From Streptomyces sp. NBC_00425 (GTDB taxonomy: Bacteria; Actinomycetota; Actinomycetes; Streptomycetales; Streptomycetaceae), in the NCBI RefSeq assembly GCF_036030735.1, contig NZ_CP107928.1:3286001-3350000 (forward strand): 64,000 bases of DNA, written 5' to 3'. The notes under the pieces were generated by a model. That model ran no database searches and was not told the DNA's origin. It was given only the letters and a program-made list of their open reading frames with translations. Both the position numbers and the translations under genes were made by a program. Shown here piece after piece: positions 27,276 through 34,639 of the stretch. Each line of letters begins with the position of its first letter. The stretch's first letter is position 1.

Positions 27276-27304
27276 GGGCCGGGCTCCGAGAGGGAGTCCG
27301 GCCC
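27276..27304. terminator. Bidirectional terminator between convergent genes
   Basis: GGGCCGGGCTCC (27276-27287) and GGAGTCCGGCCC (27293-27304) pair over 12 bp with one G-U. They lie between the 67-residue gene and the 3' end of hupS. Confidence 0.7.
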
Positions 27305-27327
27305 GGCGCGTGAGTGCCCCAGGTGCC

Positions 27328-27996
27328 CTATGCCTTGCGGGCGGTGGCCTTCTTCGCGGTGGTCTTGCGGGCGGTGGACTTCCTGGCCGGGGCCTTCTTG
27401 GCCGTCGCCTTCTTCGCCGGGGCCTTCTGGGCCGTCGTCTTCTTCGCGGCGGCCGACTTCGCGGTGGTGGTCTTCTTGGCGGCCGCCGTCGTGCTCTTGG
27501 CGGCGGTCTTCTTCGCGGTGGTCTTCTTGGCGGTGGCCGTGGTCTTCTTCGCGGCGGCCGTCGTCTTCTTCGCGGGGGCGGCCTTCTTCGCGGCGGCCGA
27601 CGCCCTCTTCGCGGGGGCGGCCTTCTTCGCGGCGGCCTTCTTGACCGTCGCGGACGCGCCGCCGGTCAGGCTTCCCTTGGGGGCCTTCTTGACGGCGACC
27701 TCGCCACCGCGCGGGAGCTTCTTCGAGCCGCTGACCAGGTCCTTGAAGCCCTGGCCTGCACGGAAGCGCGGGACGGACGTCTTCTTGACCCGAACCCGCT
27801 CGCCCGTCTGGGGGTTGCGGGCGTAGCGGGCCGGCCGGTCGACCTTCTCGAACGAACCGAAGCCGGTGACCGAGACCCGGTCGCCGGCGACCGTCGCGCG
27901 GACGATGGCGTCCAGGACCGCGTCGACCGCCTCGGCGGCCTGCTGGCGACCGCCCAGCTTGTCGGCAATCGCTTCTACGAGCTGCGCCTTGTTCAC
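27328..27996 (-). CDS. hupS: HU-family nucleoid protein with histone-H1-like tail
   Basis: This 222-residue protein is annotated from GTG 27996 (MNKAQLVEAIADKLGG). Residues 1-90 form a complete HU domain, including the DNA-binding arm (TGFGSFEKVDRPARYARNPQTG, written in part: GFGSFEKVDRPARYARN). Residues about 110-222 are Lys/Ala/Thr repeats (KKAAPAKK, KKTTAAAKK), resembling eukaryotic histone H1 and mycobacterial Lsr2/Hlp tails. In Streptomyces this two-domain HU is HupS, a sporulation-enriched nucleoid protein (known). Repetitive DNA here is coding, not mobile. Confidence 0.96.
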   Translation of the reverse strand: MNKAQLVEAIADKLGGRQQAAEAVDAVLDAIVRATVAGDRVSVTGFGSFEKVDRPARYARNPQTGERVRVKKTSVPRFRAGQGFKDLVSGSKKLPRGGEVAVKKAPKGSLTGGASATVKKAAAKKAAPAKRASAAAKKAAPAKKTTAAAKKTTATAKKTTAKKTAAKSTTAAAKKTTTAKSAAAKKTTAQKAPAKKATAKKAPARKSTARKTTAKKATARKA

Positions 27997-28134
27997 GTCT
28001 TCCCCTTCGGAGACATTCGCCAGAACGAAAGTGTTCAAGCTTTTTCGCACGTTAGGCAGATATATACCGCAAATCAAACACGAAACGGGCTAATCACCCT
28101 TGTGCCGCAACGAAATCGGCTGCTCCGGAAGCGA

Positions 28135-28365
28135 TCAGCACCCCTCTTCGGGCGTTCGCCCCTCGTCGAGGTCCGCCATGAACCGCTCCAGTCGCCTTGT
28201 CGCGTCGGCGAGATCGTGCTTGGCCGCGGCCGTGATGACCAGCAGCTTCCGGGTCAGCGCCATCCGTACGCCCTCCGGGACTTGCAGTGCGCGCACTCTT
28301 GTGTGCGCTTCCTTGAGCTGGTTCGCGACCGCCGTATAGAGCTCGAGTTGGCCGTCGTGTTCCAT
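28135..28365 (-). CDS. Small conserved helical protein (76 aa)
   Basis: ATG 28365 gives MEHDGQLELYTAVANQLKEAHTRVRAL. The protein is all-helical, with two amphipathic helices and an acidic end; it has one C-terminal Cys. The same product occurs next to hupS in other streptomycetes (recalled). There is no motif of known function. A longer in-frame start at 28548 exists, but homology-like sequence begins at 28365. Confidence 0.75.
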   Translation of the reverse strand: MEHDGQLELYTAVANQLKEAHTRVRALQVPEGVRMALTRKLLVITAAAKHDLADATRRLERFMADLDEGRTPEEGC

Positions 28366-28550
28366 GCACAGATTGTGCCATCTGGGGCGAGTTGTCGCCC
28401 GCTCAGGGGGCAACTGCCGCCTCGAACGGCCCTCCGCGCCCTGTCGGCGGTCGCGTCCACACAGGGCGCGTACCCCGGCAACAACCGCTCTAACGTGGGA
28501 AGTTGGCAGGAACGGCGAAGACGTCTGGGGCCGAACGGGTCCGGACACAG

Positions 28551-28583
28551 CCGTACCCCCGATCGGACCGATCGGGGGTACGG
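28551..28583 (-). terminator. Terminator of the leuCD operon
   Basis: A perfect 15-bp stem (28551-28565 with 28569-28583, key ends CCGTACC/GGTACGG) with a 3-base GAC loop lies 68 bases past leuD. There is no T-run, as is common in Streptomyces. Confidence 0.8.
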
Positions 28584-28650
28584 AGGGGGTGTCGCGGTGG
28601 CCGAAACTCGACCCGGCCGGGGCCGCCTCGGGGGCCCGGGGGCCCCAAGG

Positions 28651-29244
28651 TCAGACCTCGAGCGTCCTCGGCTTGTACGAGGGGCGCTTGGCCTCGTAGG
28701 CGGCGATGTCACCCTCGTTCTGCAGGGTGATGGAGATGTCGTCCAGCCCGTTCAGCAGGCGCCAACGGGCGTTCTCGTCGAGCTCGAAGGCCGCGGTGAT
28801 CCCCTCGGCGCGCACTTCGCGGGCCTCGAGGTCGACGGTGATCTCGGCCTGCGGGTCCTTCTCCGTGAGCTCCCACAGCGCGTCGACGATCTTCTGCTCG
28901 ATCACCACCGTGAGCAGGCCGTTCTTCAGCGAGTTGCCCCGGAAGATGTCGGCGAAGCGGGACGAGATCACGGTCTTGAAGCCGTAGTTCTGCAGTGCCC
29001 AGACGGCGTGCTCACGGGAGGAGCCGGTGCCGAAGTCGGGGCCGGCGACCAGCACGCTGGCGCCCTGGCGCTCGGGCCGGTTGAGGATGAACTCCGGGTC
29101 CTTGCGCCAGGCCTCGAACAGCCCGTCCTCGAACCCGTCCCTGGTGACCTTCTTGAGCCAGTGAGCAGGGATGATCTGGTCGGTGTCGACGTTGGAGCGG
29201 CGCAGCGGGACGGCCCGGCCGGTGTGCGAGACGAATGCTTCCAT
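28651..29244 (-). CDS. leuD: 3-isopropylmalate dehydratase small subunit
   Basis: This 197-residue small subunit of isopropylmalate isomerase has start ATG 29244. The swivel-domain marks are [13 protein letters not shown] (near residue 15), [34 protein letters not shown]. It lies 6 bases downstream of leuC, so the two subunits are made together for leucine synthesis. The transcript ends at the strong hairpin beyond it. Confidence 0.97.
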   Translation of the reverse strand: MEAFVSHTGRAVPLRRSNVDTDQIIPAHWLKKVTRDGFEDGLFEAWRKDPEFILNRPERQGASVLVAGPDFGTGSSREHAVWALQNYGFKTVISSRFADIFRGNSLKNGLLTVVIEQKIVDALWELTEKDPQAEITVDLEAREVRAEGITAAFELDENARWRLLNGLDDISITLQNEGDIAAYEAKRPSYKPRTLEV

Positions 29245-29250
29245 GACTGA

Positions 29251-30681
29251 TCAGACTCCAGCGGGCGTACGGGTCTCGGCGTCGGACAGGTCGGCCGGGG
29301 AGGCCAGGTGGCCCAGGACGGCCGTGGCGGCCGCGACCTGCGGCGACACCAGGTGCGTCCGGCCCCCCTTGCCCTGCCGGCCCTCGAAGTTGCGGTTGGA
29401 GGTGGACGCCGAGCGCTCCCCCGGGGCCAGCTGGTCGGGGTTCATGCCGAGGCACATCGAGCAGCCCGCGTGCCGCCATTCGGCGCCGGCCTCCTTGAAG
29501 ACCAGGTCCAGGCCCTCGGAGACGGCCTGCAGACCGACGCGCGCGGAGCCCGGGACGACCAGCATCCGTACGCCGTCGGCGACTTTGCGGCCCTCGACGA
29601 TCGAGGCGGCGGCACGCAGGTCCTCGATGCGGCCGTTGGTGCAGGAACCTACGAAGACGGTGTCCACCTTGATGGAGCGCAGCGGCTGTCCTGCCTCCAA
29701 CCCCATGTATTCCAGGGCCTTTTCGGCGGCGAGGCGCTCCGAAGCGTCTTCGTACGAAGCAGGGTCGGGGACGTGGGCCGAAAGCGGCGCGCCCTGGCCG
29801 GGGTTGGTGCCCCAGGTGACGAACGGCGAGAGGGCGGTGGCGTCGATGACCACCTCGGCGTCGAACTCGGCGTCGTCGTCCGTCCTCAGCGTCTCCCAGT
29901 ACGCGACGGCCGCGTCCCAGTCCTCGCCCTTCGGGGCGTGCGGGCGACCCTCGAGGTAGTCGAAGGTGGTCCGGTCGGGCGCGATCATGCCCGCGCGGGC
30001 GCCGGCCTCGATCGACATGTTGCAGATGGTCATGCGGGCTTCCATCGAGAGCTTCTCGATGGCGGAGCCGCGGTACTCCAGGACATAGCCCTGACCGCCG
30101 CCGGTGCCGATGCGCGCGATGATCGCCAGGATCAGGTCCTTGGCGGTGACTCCGTCGGGCAGCTCGCCGTCGACGGTGATCGCCATCGTCTTCGGGCGGG
30201 CCATCGGAAGCGTCTGGGTGGCCAGCACGTGCTCGACCTGCGAGGTGCCGATGCCGAACGCCAGGCCGCCGAAGGCGCCGTGCGTGGAGGTGTGGGAGTC
30301 GCCGCAGACGACCGTCATACCGGGCTGGGTCAGACCCAGCTGCGGGCCGACGACGTGCACGACGCCCTGCTCGACGTCGCCCAGCGGGTGCAGCCGGACG
30401 CCGAAGTCGGCGCAGTTCTTGCGCAGCGTCTCCAGCTGGGCCCGGGAGACCGGGTCCGCGATCGGCTTGTCGATGTCGAGGGTCGGGGTGTTGTGGTCCT
30501 CGGTCGCGATGGTGAGGTCGAGACGGCGCACCGGGCGGCCGTTCTGCCGCAGTCCGTCGAAGGCCTGCGGGCTGGTCACCTCGTGCAGGAGGTGCAGATC
30601 GATGAAGAGGAGGTCGGGCTCGCCCTCGGCGCGCCGGACGACGTGGTCGTCCCAGACCTTCTCCGCGAGTGTCCTACCCAT
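29251..30681 (-). CDS. leuC: 3-isopropylmalate dehydratase large subunit
   Basis: This 476-residue aconitase-family subunit starts at ATG 30681 ([15 protein letters not shown]). Substrate and cluster motifs are [33 protein letters not shown] (in part), [14 protein letters not shown] (first cluster Cys) and [10 protein letters not shown] (second and third cluster Cys) for the [4Fe-4S] cluster. It is divergent from ndgR, which sits 193 bases away, and is a known NdgR target in S. coelicolor. Confidence 0.97.
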   Translation of the reverse strand: MGRTLAEKVWDDHVVRRAEGEPDLLFIDLHLLHEVTSPQAFDGLRQNGRPVRRLDLTIATEDHNTPTLDIDKPIADPVSRAQLETLRKNCADFGVRLHPLGDVEQGVVHVVGPQLGLTQPGMTVVCGDSHTSTHGAFGGLAFGIGTSQVEHVLATQTLPMARPKTMAITVDGELPDGVTAKDLILAIIARIGTGGGQGYVLEYRGSAIEKLSMEARMTICNMSIEAGARAGMIAPDRTTFDYLEGRPHAPKGEDWDAAVAYWETLRTDDDAEFDAEVVIDATALSPFVTWGTNPGQGAPLSAHVPDPASYEDASERLAAEKALEYMGLEAGQPLRSIKVDTVFVGSCTNGRIEDLRAAASIVEGRKVADGVRMLVVPGSARVGLQAVSEGLDLVFKEAGAEWRHAGCSMCLGMNPDQLAPGERSASTSNRNFEGRQGKGGRTHLVSPQVAAATAVLGHLASPADLSDAETRTPAGV

Positions 30682-30842
30682 CGCTTTCCCTCCGGCCGGC
30701 AATGACGCACCGGCCCAACTAGAGATCTTGTGGAGGCGACGCCCACCGGCCCCTGTTTCCCCGGGCACCCGCCGCCTGGCCCGTTGGTCCGCGGGCCACC
30801 ATGCGTCCAAGGGTTGCGCGTCTCACGGAAAAATGAACTTGC

Positions 30843-30859
30843 GTTTCACAGAGTGAGAC
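30843..30859. promoter_or_regulatory. Candidate NdgR operator in the leuC-ndgR gap
   Basis: GTTTCAC (30843-30849), a 3-base spacer and GTGAGAC (30853-30859) form an inverted repeat with one mismatch, ending 14 bases before the ndgR start. Its position between divergent leuC and ndgR fits autoregulation and leuCD control. No footprint data can be seen here. Confidence 0.5.
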
Positions 30860-30873
30860 GGGAGTATCGTTTC

Positions 30874-31590
30874 ATGGACAACAGTAGCGGCGTCGGCGTC
30901 CTGGACAAGGCAGCCCTTGTCCTGAGCGCTCTGGAGTCCGGTCCGGCCACCCTCGCAGGCTTGGTCGCCGCCACCGGACTCGCACGACCCACGGCCCACC
31001 GTCTGGCCGTGGCTTTGGAACACCACCGTATGGTCGCGCGCGACATGCAGGGCCGTTTCATCCTCGGCCCCCGACTCGCCGAGCTGGCCGCGGCCGCCGG
31101 CGAGGACCGCCTGCTGGCCACCGCCGGCCCCGTGCTCACGCATCTGCGGGACATCACGGGCGAGAGCGCGCAGCTCTACCGCCGCCAGGGCGACATGCGC
31201 ATCTGCGTGGCCGCGGCGGAACGCCTGTCCGGTCTTCGGGACACGGTGCCGGTCGGCTCCACGCTCACGATGAAGGCGGGCTCCTCGGCCCAGATCCTGA
31301 TGGCCTGGGAGGAGCCGGAGCGCCTGCACCGCGGCCTCCAGGGCGCCCGTTTCACGGCGACGGCCCTGTCCGGCGTGCGGCGCCGCGGCTGGGCCCAGTC
31401 CATCGGCGAGCGCGAGCCGGGCGTCGCGTCCGTCTCCGCGCCGGTCCGCGGCCCCTCCAACCGTGTGGTGGCCGCCGTGTCCGTCTCGGGCCCCATCGAG
31501 CGCCTGACGCGCCACCCGGGCCGTATGCACGCCCAGGCGGTCATCGACGCGGCGGCCCGCCTGTCGGAGGCCCTGCGCCGCACCGGCTGA
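30874..31590 (+). CDS. ndgR: IclR-family regulator NdgR
   Basis: This 238-residue regulator starts at ATG 30874 (MDNSSGVGVLDKAALVLSAL). The N-terminal winged helix (about 10-70) has ATGLARPTAHRLAVALEHHRMV as recognition region, and the C-terminal IclR effector domain (about 80-235) contains PVGSTLTMKAGSSAQILMAW and VSAPVRGPSNRVVAAVSVSGP. NdgR of streptomycetes regulates leucine and sulfur amino acid genes and nitrogen-dependent growth (known). It is divergent from leuCD. Confidence 0.95.
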   Translation: MDNSSGVGVLDKAALVLSALESGPATLAGLVAATGLARPTAHRLAVALEHHRMVARDMQGRFILGPRLAELAAAAGEDRLLATAGPVLTHLRDITGESAQLYRRQGDMRICVAAAERLSGLRDTVPVGSTLTMKAGSSAQILMAWEEPERLHRGLQGARFTATALSGVRRRGWAQSIGEREPGVASVSAPVRGPSNRVVAAVSVSGPIERLTRHPGRMHAQAVIDAAARLSEALRRTG

Positions 31591-31708
31591 CACCGCGCGG
31601 AAAAGGGCGGCCTCAACGCCGCGGCAGCCCTTTCCCGTCCGGCAAGGCCGTCACCGTGCGGACGCGGGACCGTGCGGACGCGCCCGAATGCATCGCGGGT
31701 CGCTCCCC

Positions 31709-32200
31709 CTACGGCGCGGACCGGTACGAGAAGCGGTCCTTCGCGTACCGCCCCCGCCGCTCCAGCGGAATCTGCCCGTGCGCGGCCGCCAGGCCGAACG
31801 CCGGCATATCGCCGTAGACCGCCTCGTACGACCCCTCCGGCACGACGTACGTCTCGTGCCAGATCCCCACGCGCCCGCGCACCTTCCCCTCCCGCTCCAT
31901 GCGGTTGAGCCTGGCCCACACCCGGTGGTGGAACGCGTCGGGCGCGCTCGCGTAGGCGTAGAGCTTCTCCTTGGACTCCCAGTACTGGACGACGTAGTAC
32001 GTCCGCGGCGAGGCCGTCAGCATGACCCGGGAGAGGAGCCCGCGGCCCGGGTCCTTCTTCAGCTCGGCGAGCATCCTGAACATCGCCAGCATCACCGGCA
32101 CCCACTGGTGCACGGCCCAGAACCGGTTGACACGCATCCCGATGAGCAGAACGACGACGTCGCCTCGTGCGTCGGCGGTGGTACGGGTGGCTTCGGACAT
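31709..32200 (-). CDS. DUF4188 family protein
   Basis: This 163-residue protein is annotated from ATG 32200. It contains the DUF4188 pattern: VVVLLIGMRVNRFWAVHQWVPVM at the N terminus, YVVQYWESKEKLYAYA, and HHRVWARLNRMEREGKVRGRVGIWHETYVVPEGSYEAVYGDMPAFGLA (shown as positions about 95-140). The fold is predicted to be a dimeric alpha-beta barrel like antibiotic-monooxygenase proteins, with possible haem or small-molecule binding (inference). It is divergent from a MerR regulator with an operator in the 38-base gap, hence likely its main target. Confidence 0.8.
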   Translation of the reverse strand: MSEATRTTADARGDVVVLLIGMRVNRFWAVHQWVPVMLAMFRMLAELKKDPGRGLLSRVMLTASPRTYYVVQYWESKEKLYAYASAPDAFHHRVWARLNRMEREGKVRGRVGIWHETYVVPEGSYEAVYGDMPAFGLAAAHGQIPLERRGRYAKDRFSYRSAP

Positions 32201-32202
32201 GC

Positions 32203-32223
32203 TTGGATAGTGACGCTGTCCAA
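32203..32223. promoter_or_regulatory. MerR-type operator between DUF4188 and merR genes
   Basis: TTGGATAG (32203-32210), a 5-base spacer and CTGTCCAA (32216-32223) form a near-perfect palindrome (one mismatch) within the 38-base divergent gap. MerR regulators bind such dyads within promoter spacers. Confidence 0.65.
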
Positions 32224-32238
32224 GGAGGTGCGCAAGGG

Positions 32239-32883
32239 ATGCGACTGGCCGAGTTGAGCGAGCGCAGCGGAGTCGCGACGGCGACGATCAAGTACTACCT
32301 GCGTGAGGGCCTGTTGCCGCCCGGTCGGCGGCGCAACGCGACGACCGCCGAGTACGACGAGGAGCACCTGCGCCGTCTGCGGCTGGTGCGCGCCATGATC
32401 CAGGTGGGCCGGCTGCCGGTGGCCACGGTCCGCGAAGTGCTCGGGCATGTGGACGACGACTCCCTGGGCCGCACGATCCGCCTCGGCGCCGCCCTGTGGG
32501 CGCTGCCCCAGGTCCCCGAGCCGGACACCGAGGACGACCACGTCCGCGCCGCCCACCAGGAGGTGGACGACCTTCTGCGCACGCTGGGCTGGGCCAACGC
32601 CCGCCTGCTGACGACGATCTCCCCGGCGTACCGGTCACTGGTGGTCTCGGTGGCGGCGCTGCGTCGCCTCGGTTACGACTGGGACCCCGAACTGCTCTTC
32701 TCCTACGCAGGGTTGATGCATGAGGCCGCGGTCCTGGACCTGGACTTCGTGGAGACGCGGGAGTCGGAGGCGGAGCGGATCGAGACGGCGGTGCTGGGGG
32801 CGATCCTCGTCGAGCCGATGCTGCAGGCGCTGCACCGGCTGGCGCAGGAGGAGGAGTCGGCGCGGCGGTACGGCTTCGAGTGA
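32239..32883 (+). CDS. MerR-family transcriptional regulator
   Basis: This 214-residue protein is annotated from ATG 32239 (MRLAELSERSGVATATIKYYLREGLLPPG) with an AGGAGG site in the leader. The helix-turn-helix and wing (residues 1-70) are classical: ATIKYYLREGLLPPGRR, EYDEEHLRRLRLVRAM. The C-terminal half lacks the Cys ligands of metal sensors, so an organic effector or none is likely. It is divergent from DUF4188. Confidence 0.9.
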   Translation: MRLAELSERSGVATATIKYYLREGLLPPGRRRNATTAEYDEEHLRRLRLVRAMIQVGRLPVATVREVLGHVDDDSLGRTIRLGAALWALPQVPEPDTEDDHVRAAHQEVDDLLRTLGWANARLLTTISPAYRSLVVSVAALRRLGYDWDPELLFSYAGLMHEAAVLDLDFVETRESEAERIETAVLGAILVEPMLQALHRLAQEEESARRYGFE

Positions 32884-32910
32884 GCGACGCTCTCGCGGCC
32901 GGCATACGCC

Positions 32911-32945
32911 AAAGGCCCTCCGCCGAAGCGAAGGGCCTTTGTGTG
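32911..32945. terminator. Bidirectional terminator, merR and tRNA cluster
   Basis: AAAGGCCCT (32911-32919) and AGGGCCTTT (32932-32940) pair perfectly over 9 bp. The plus-strand read ends in TTTGTGTGG; the minus-strand read ends in TTTGG, so both the merR gene and the tRNA genes could end here. Confidence 0.75.
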
Positions 32946-32946
32946 G

Positions 32947-33019
32947 TACCCCCGACCGGATTCGAACCGGCGCTACCGCCTTGAGAGGGCGGCGTGCTAG
33001 GCCGCTACACAACGGGGGC
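32947..33019 (-). tRNA. tRNA-Glu (CTC)
   Basis: This 73-nucleotide tRNA starts GCCCCCG at 33019. The anticodon stem CCGCC/GGCGG encloses CTCTCAA, so the anticodon is CTC. The T arm has GGTTCGAATCC. The discriminator A is followed by an encoded CCA (32944-32946 reads tgg on plus), unlike the other four tRNAs here. It is last in the minus-strand cluster. Confidence 0.95.
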
Positions 33020-33047
33020 CTAGATCTTGCGTTTCCGCAGATCAGAG

Positions 33048-33119
33048 CTGGTCTACCAGGACTCGAACCTAGAATGACGGTACCAGAAACCGTAGTGTTG
33101 CCAATTACACCATAGACCA
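33048..33119 (-). tRNA. tRNA-Gln (CTG)
   Basis: This is a 72-nucleotide tRNA, with acceptor TGGTCTA/TAGACCA, anticodon stem ACGGT/ACCGT with loop TTCTGGT (anticodon CTG), T loop GGTTCGAGTCC, discriminator G and no encoded CCA. In actinobacteria tRNA-Gln is charged through Glu-tRNA-Gln by GatCAB. Confidence 0.95.
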
Positions 33120-33139
33120 AGGTGATTCAACGTGAATCG

Positions 33140-33212
33140 TACCCCCGACCGGATTCGAACCGGCGCTACCGCCTTGAGAGGGCGGCGTGCTAGGCCGCTA
33201 CACAACGGGGGC
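33140..33212 (-). tRNA. tRNA-Glu (CTC), second copy
   Basis: The sequence is identical over the tRNA body to the copy at 32947-33019 (acceptor GCCCCCG, anticodon CTC, T loop GGTTCGAATCC). No CCA is encoded. Confidence 0.95.
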
Positions 33213-33274
33213 CCTAGCGATCCTGCATGAGAGACAGCGGGTGCGACCCGGACTGCCTTCCTGGGAAGGATCTG

Positions 33275-33347
33275 TACCCCCGACCGGATTCGAACCGGCG
33301 CTACTGCCTTGAGAGGGCAGCGTGCTAGGCCGCTACACAACGGGGGC
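33275..33347 (-). tRNA. tRNA-Glu (CTC), third copy
   Basis: This differs from the other two Glu tRNAs by a compensatory pair in the anticodon stem (CTGCC/GGCAG instead of CCGCC/GGCGG); anticodon CTC unchanged. No CCA is encoded. Confidence 0.95.
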
Positions 33348-33368
33348 TTTGCAGATGAGCTCTGCGAG

Positions 33369-33440
33369 CTGGCCTACCAGGACTCGAACCTAGACTAACT
33401 GAACCAGAATCAGTCGTGCTGCCAATTACACCATAGGCCA
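33369..33440 (-). tRNA. tRNA-Gln (CTG), second copy
   Basis: This 72-nucleotide tRNA has acceptor TGGCCTA/TAGGCCA and anticodon stem ACTGA/TCAGT with loop TTCTGGT (anticodon CTG). It is first in the minus-strand cluster. It diverges from the other Gln copy in acceptor and anticodon stems by compensatory changes. Confidence 0.95.
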
Positions 33441-33531
33441 CTGGAACGCAAGCCCCTGCGGGGATCTTGTTCTAGCTTGCGCCTTCGGTGCCCGGCCTTT
33501 CAGCCCGCTCTCCGGCGGCGCAGGAAGAACA

Positions 33532-34266
33532 TTACCCGAAGGTGGACTGCGCTCCAAAACGGGTATCCGCGCCGAGGATCGCGGGGAGTTCGGCGAGGGA
33601 GGCGATCCGGTGCCGCCCGGCGGGGAGCTCCACCGTCGCCGTGCCGCCGTAACGGTCGATCCACACCGAGAGCAGTCCGGCGTCGGCGGCGCCCCGTCCG
33701 TCGATCTCGGGGTGGTCCCCGACGTAGGCGACCTGGTGCGGGGGCAGCGACAGGGCCTCGCAGGCGGCGAGGAAGGCGCCGGCCTCGGGCTTGGAGACGC
33801 CCAGCTCCGCGGCGCACAGGACGACCTCGAAACGGTCGTACACGCCGAGGGCGCGCAGCTTGTGGTCCTGGACGTGGATGCTCGAGTTGGACAGCACCGC
33901 GTGACGGTGGCTCGCGGCGAGCGCGTCGAGCACGGGCAGAACGTCCGGGAAGAGGGACCATGCGGCCTCGTAGTGCGTGATGTACCGGCGGAACCAGGCG
34001 TCCGTCTCCGCGTCGGTCAGCTCGGGCCGCTCCAGGAACGCCCGTACCCGGTCCCGGCGCTGGTCCTCGAAGGTGACGCCGCCCGCGGAGAACCGCGCCC
34101 ACTGCTGGTCGGTCACCTCCCGCCAGCGCGCGAGGGCCTCCTCCGCCGTGCCGAACCGGTCGAGCAGCCGCTCGGTGGTGAGGTACGCCCGCATGCCCTC
34201 GCGGTCGGCGGTCGTGTAGTCGAAGAGAGTGTCGTCAACGTCCCAGACCACGGCGCGAATACTCAT
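33532..34266 (-). CDS. HAD-superfamily hydrolase
   Basis: This 244-residue protein starts at ATG 34266 (MSIRAVVWDVDDTLFDYT). HAD motif I is DVDDTLFD (nucleophile Asp9 and Asp11), motif II VLSNSSIHV, motif III Lys in VSKPEAGAF, and motif IV YVGDHPEIDGRGAADAG, all present with a cap domain of C1 type. It is a probable phosphatase for an unidentified small metabolite. It lies upstream of the tRNA cluster on the same strand and divergent from the RelE-like gene by 36 bases. Confidence 0.9.
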   Translation of the reverse strand: MSIRAVVWDVDDTLFDYTTADREGMRAYLTTERLLDRFGTAEEALARWREVTDQQWARFSAGGVTFEDQRRDRVRAFLERPELTDAETDAWFRRYITHYEAAWSLFPDVLPVLDALAASHRHAVLSNSSIHVQDHKLRALGVYDRFEVVLCAAELGVSKPEAGAFLAACEALSLPPHQVAYVGDHPEIDGRGAADAGLLSVWIDRYGGTATVELPAGRHRIASLAELPAILGADTRFGAQSTFG

Positions 34267-34302
34267 GGTCCCGACGGTATCGCGGGCTGACACACTCCGG
34301 AT

Positions 34303-34575
34303 ATGACCGAGTACCGCGTTCAGTTCACCGTCGAGGCCCGGGCCGCCTACGACGCCGCGCCCGGCACACGGCGAGCCGTGTTGGACAGGGCCGTGCGGAT
34401 ACTGGCGCGTGATCCCTTCCGCAAGAACGCAACCGCACCGCTGGGTGCCGGCGAACACTTCCGCAGGGCGTACGCGGCCCCCGGAGTGAGGTTCGAGTAC
34501 GTGGTCGCGGGGGCCGTCGTGCTCGAGATCTTCGACGAGTTCGCCTACCTCGTCGACGAGAGCGACGCCGTCTGA
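34303..34575 (+). CDS. RelE/ParE-fold protein, no antitoxin beside it
   Basis: This 90-residue protein (MTEYRVQFTVEARAAYDAAPG) has the RelE/ParE layout: strand, two helices (LDRAVRILARDPF), then strands with FRRAYAAPGVRFEYVVAGAVVLEIFDE. The Arg-rich strand and final acidic segment are consistent with a toxin fold, but the catalytic set of RelE is not clearly complete. No small antitoxin gene precedes or follows: upstream is the HAD start, downstream a terminator then gltX. It may be a domesticated or solitary copy. Confidence 0.7.
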   Translation: MTEYRVQFTVEARAAYDAAPGTRRAVLDRAVRILARDPFRKNATAPLGAGEHFRRAYAAPGVRFEYVVAGAVVLEIFDEFAYLVDESDAV

Positions 34576-34588
34576 GGAGTGAACGCCC

Positions 34589-34624
34589 GAGGGGCGGCAC
34601 CCGGATCACCGGGTGCCGCCCCTC
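34589..34624. terminator. Strong bidirectional terminator
   Basis: A perfect 16-bp stem, 34589-34604 with 34609-34624 (inner ends CACCCGG/CCGGGTG), closed by ATCA. It separates the convergent RelE-like gene and gltX, 13 and 15 bases from their stops. Confidence 0.9.
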
Positions 34625-34639
34625 ACGTGCGCCCGGGCG

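Noticed and set aside
27328..27660. Lys/Ala-coding repeats that look like tandem DNA repeats
   Set aside because: They encode the H1-like tail of HupS; no CRISPR or mobile repeat.
31654..31682. 13-base direct repeat CCGTGCGGACGCG twice
   Set aside because: Short, GC-rich, no associated gene; likely chance or slippage.
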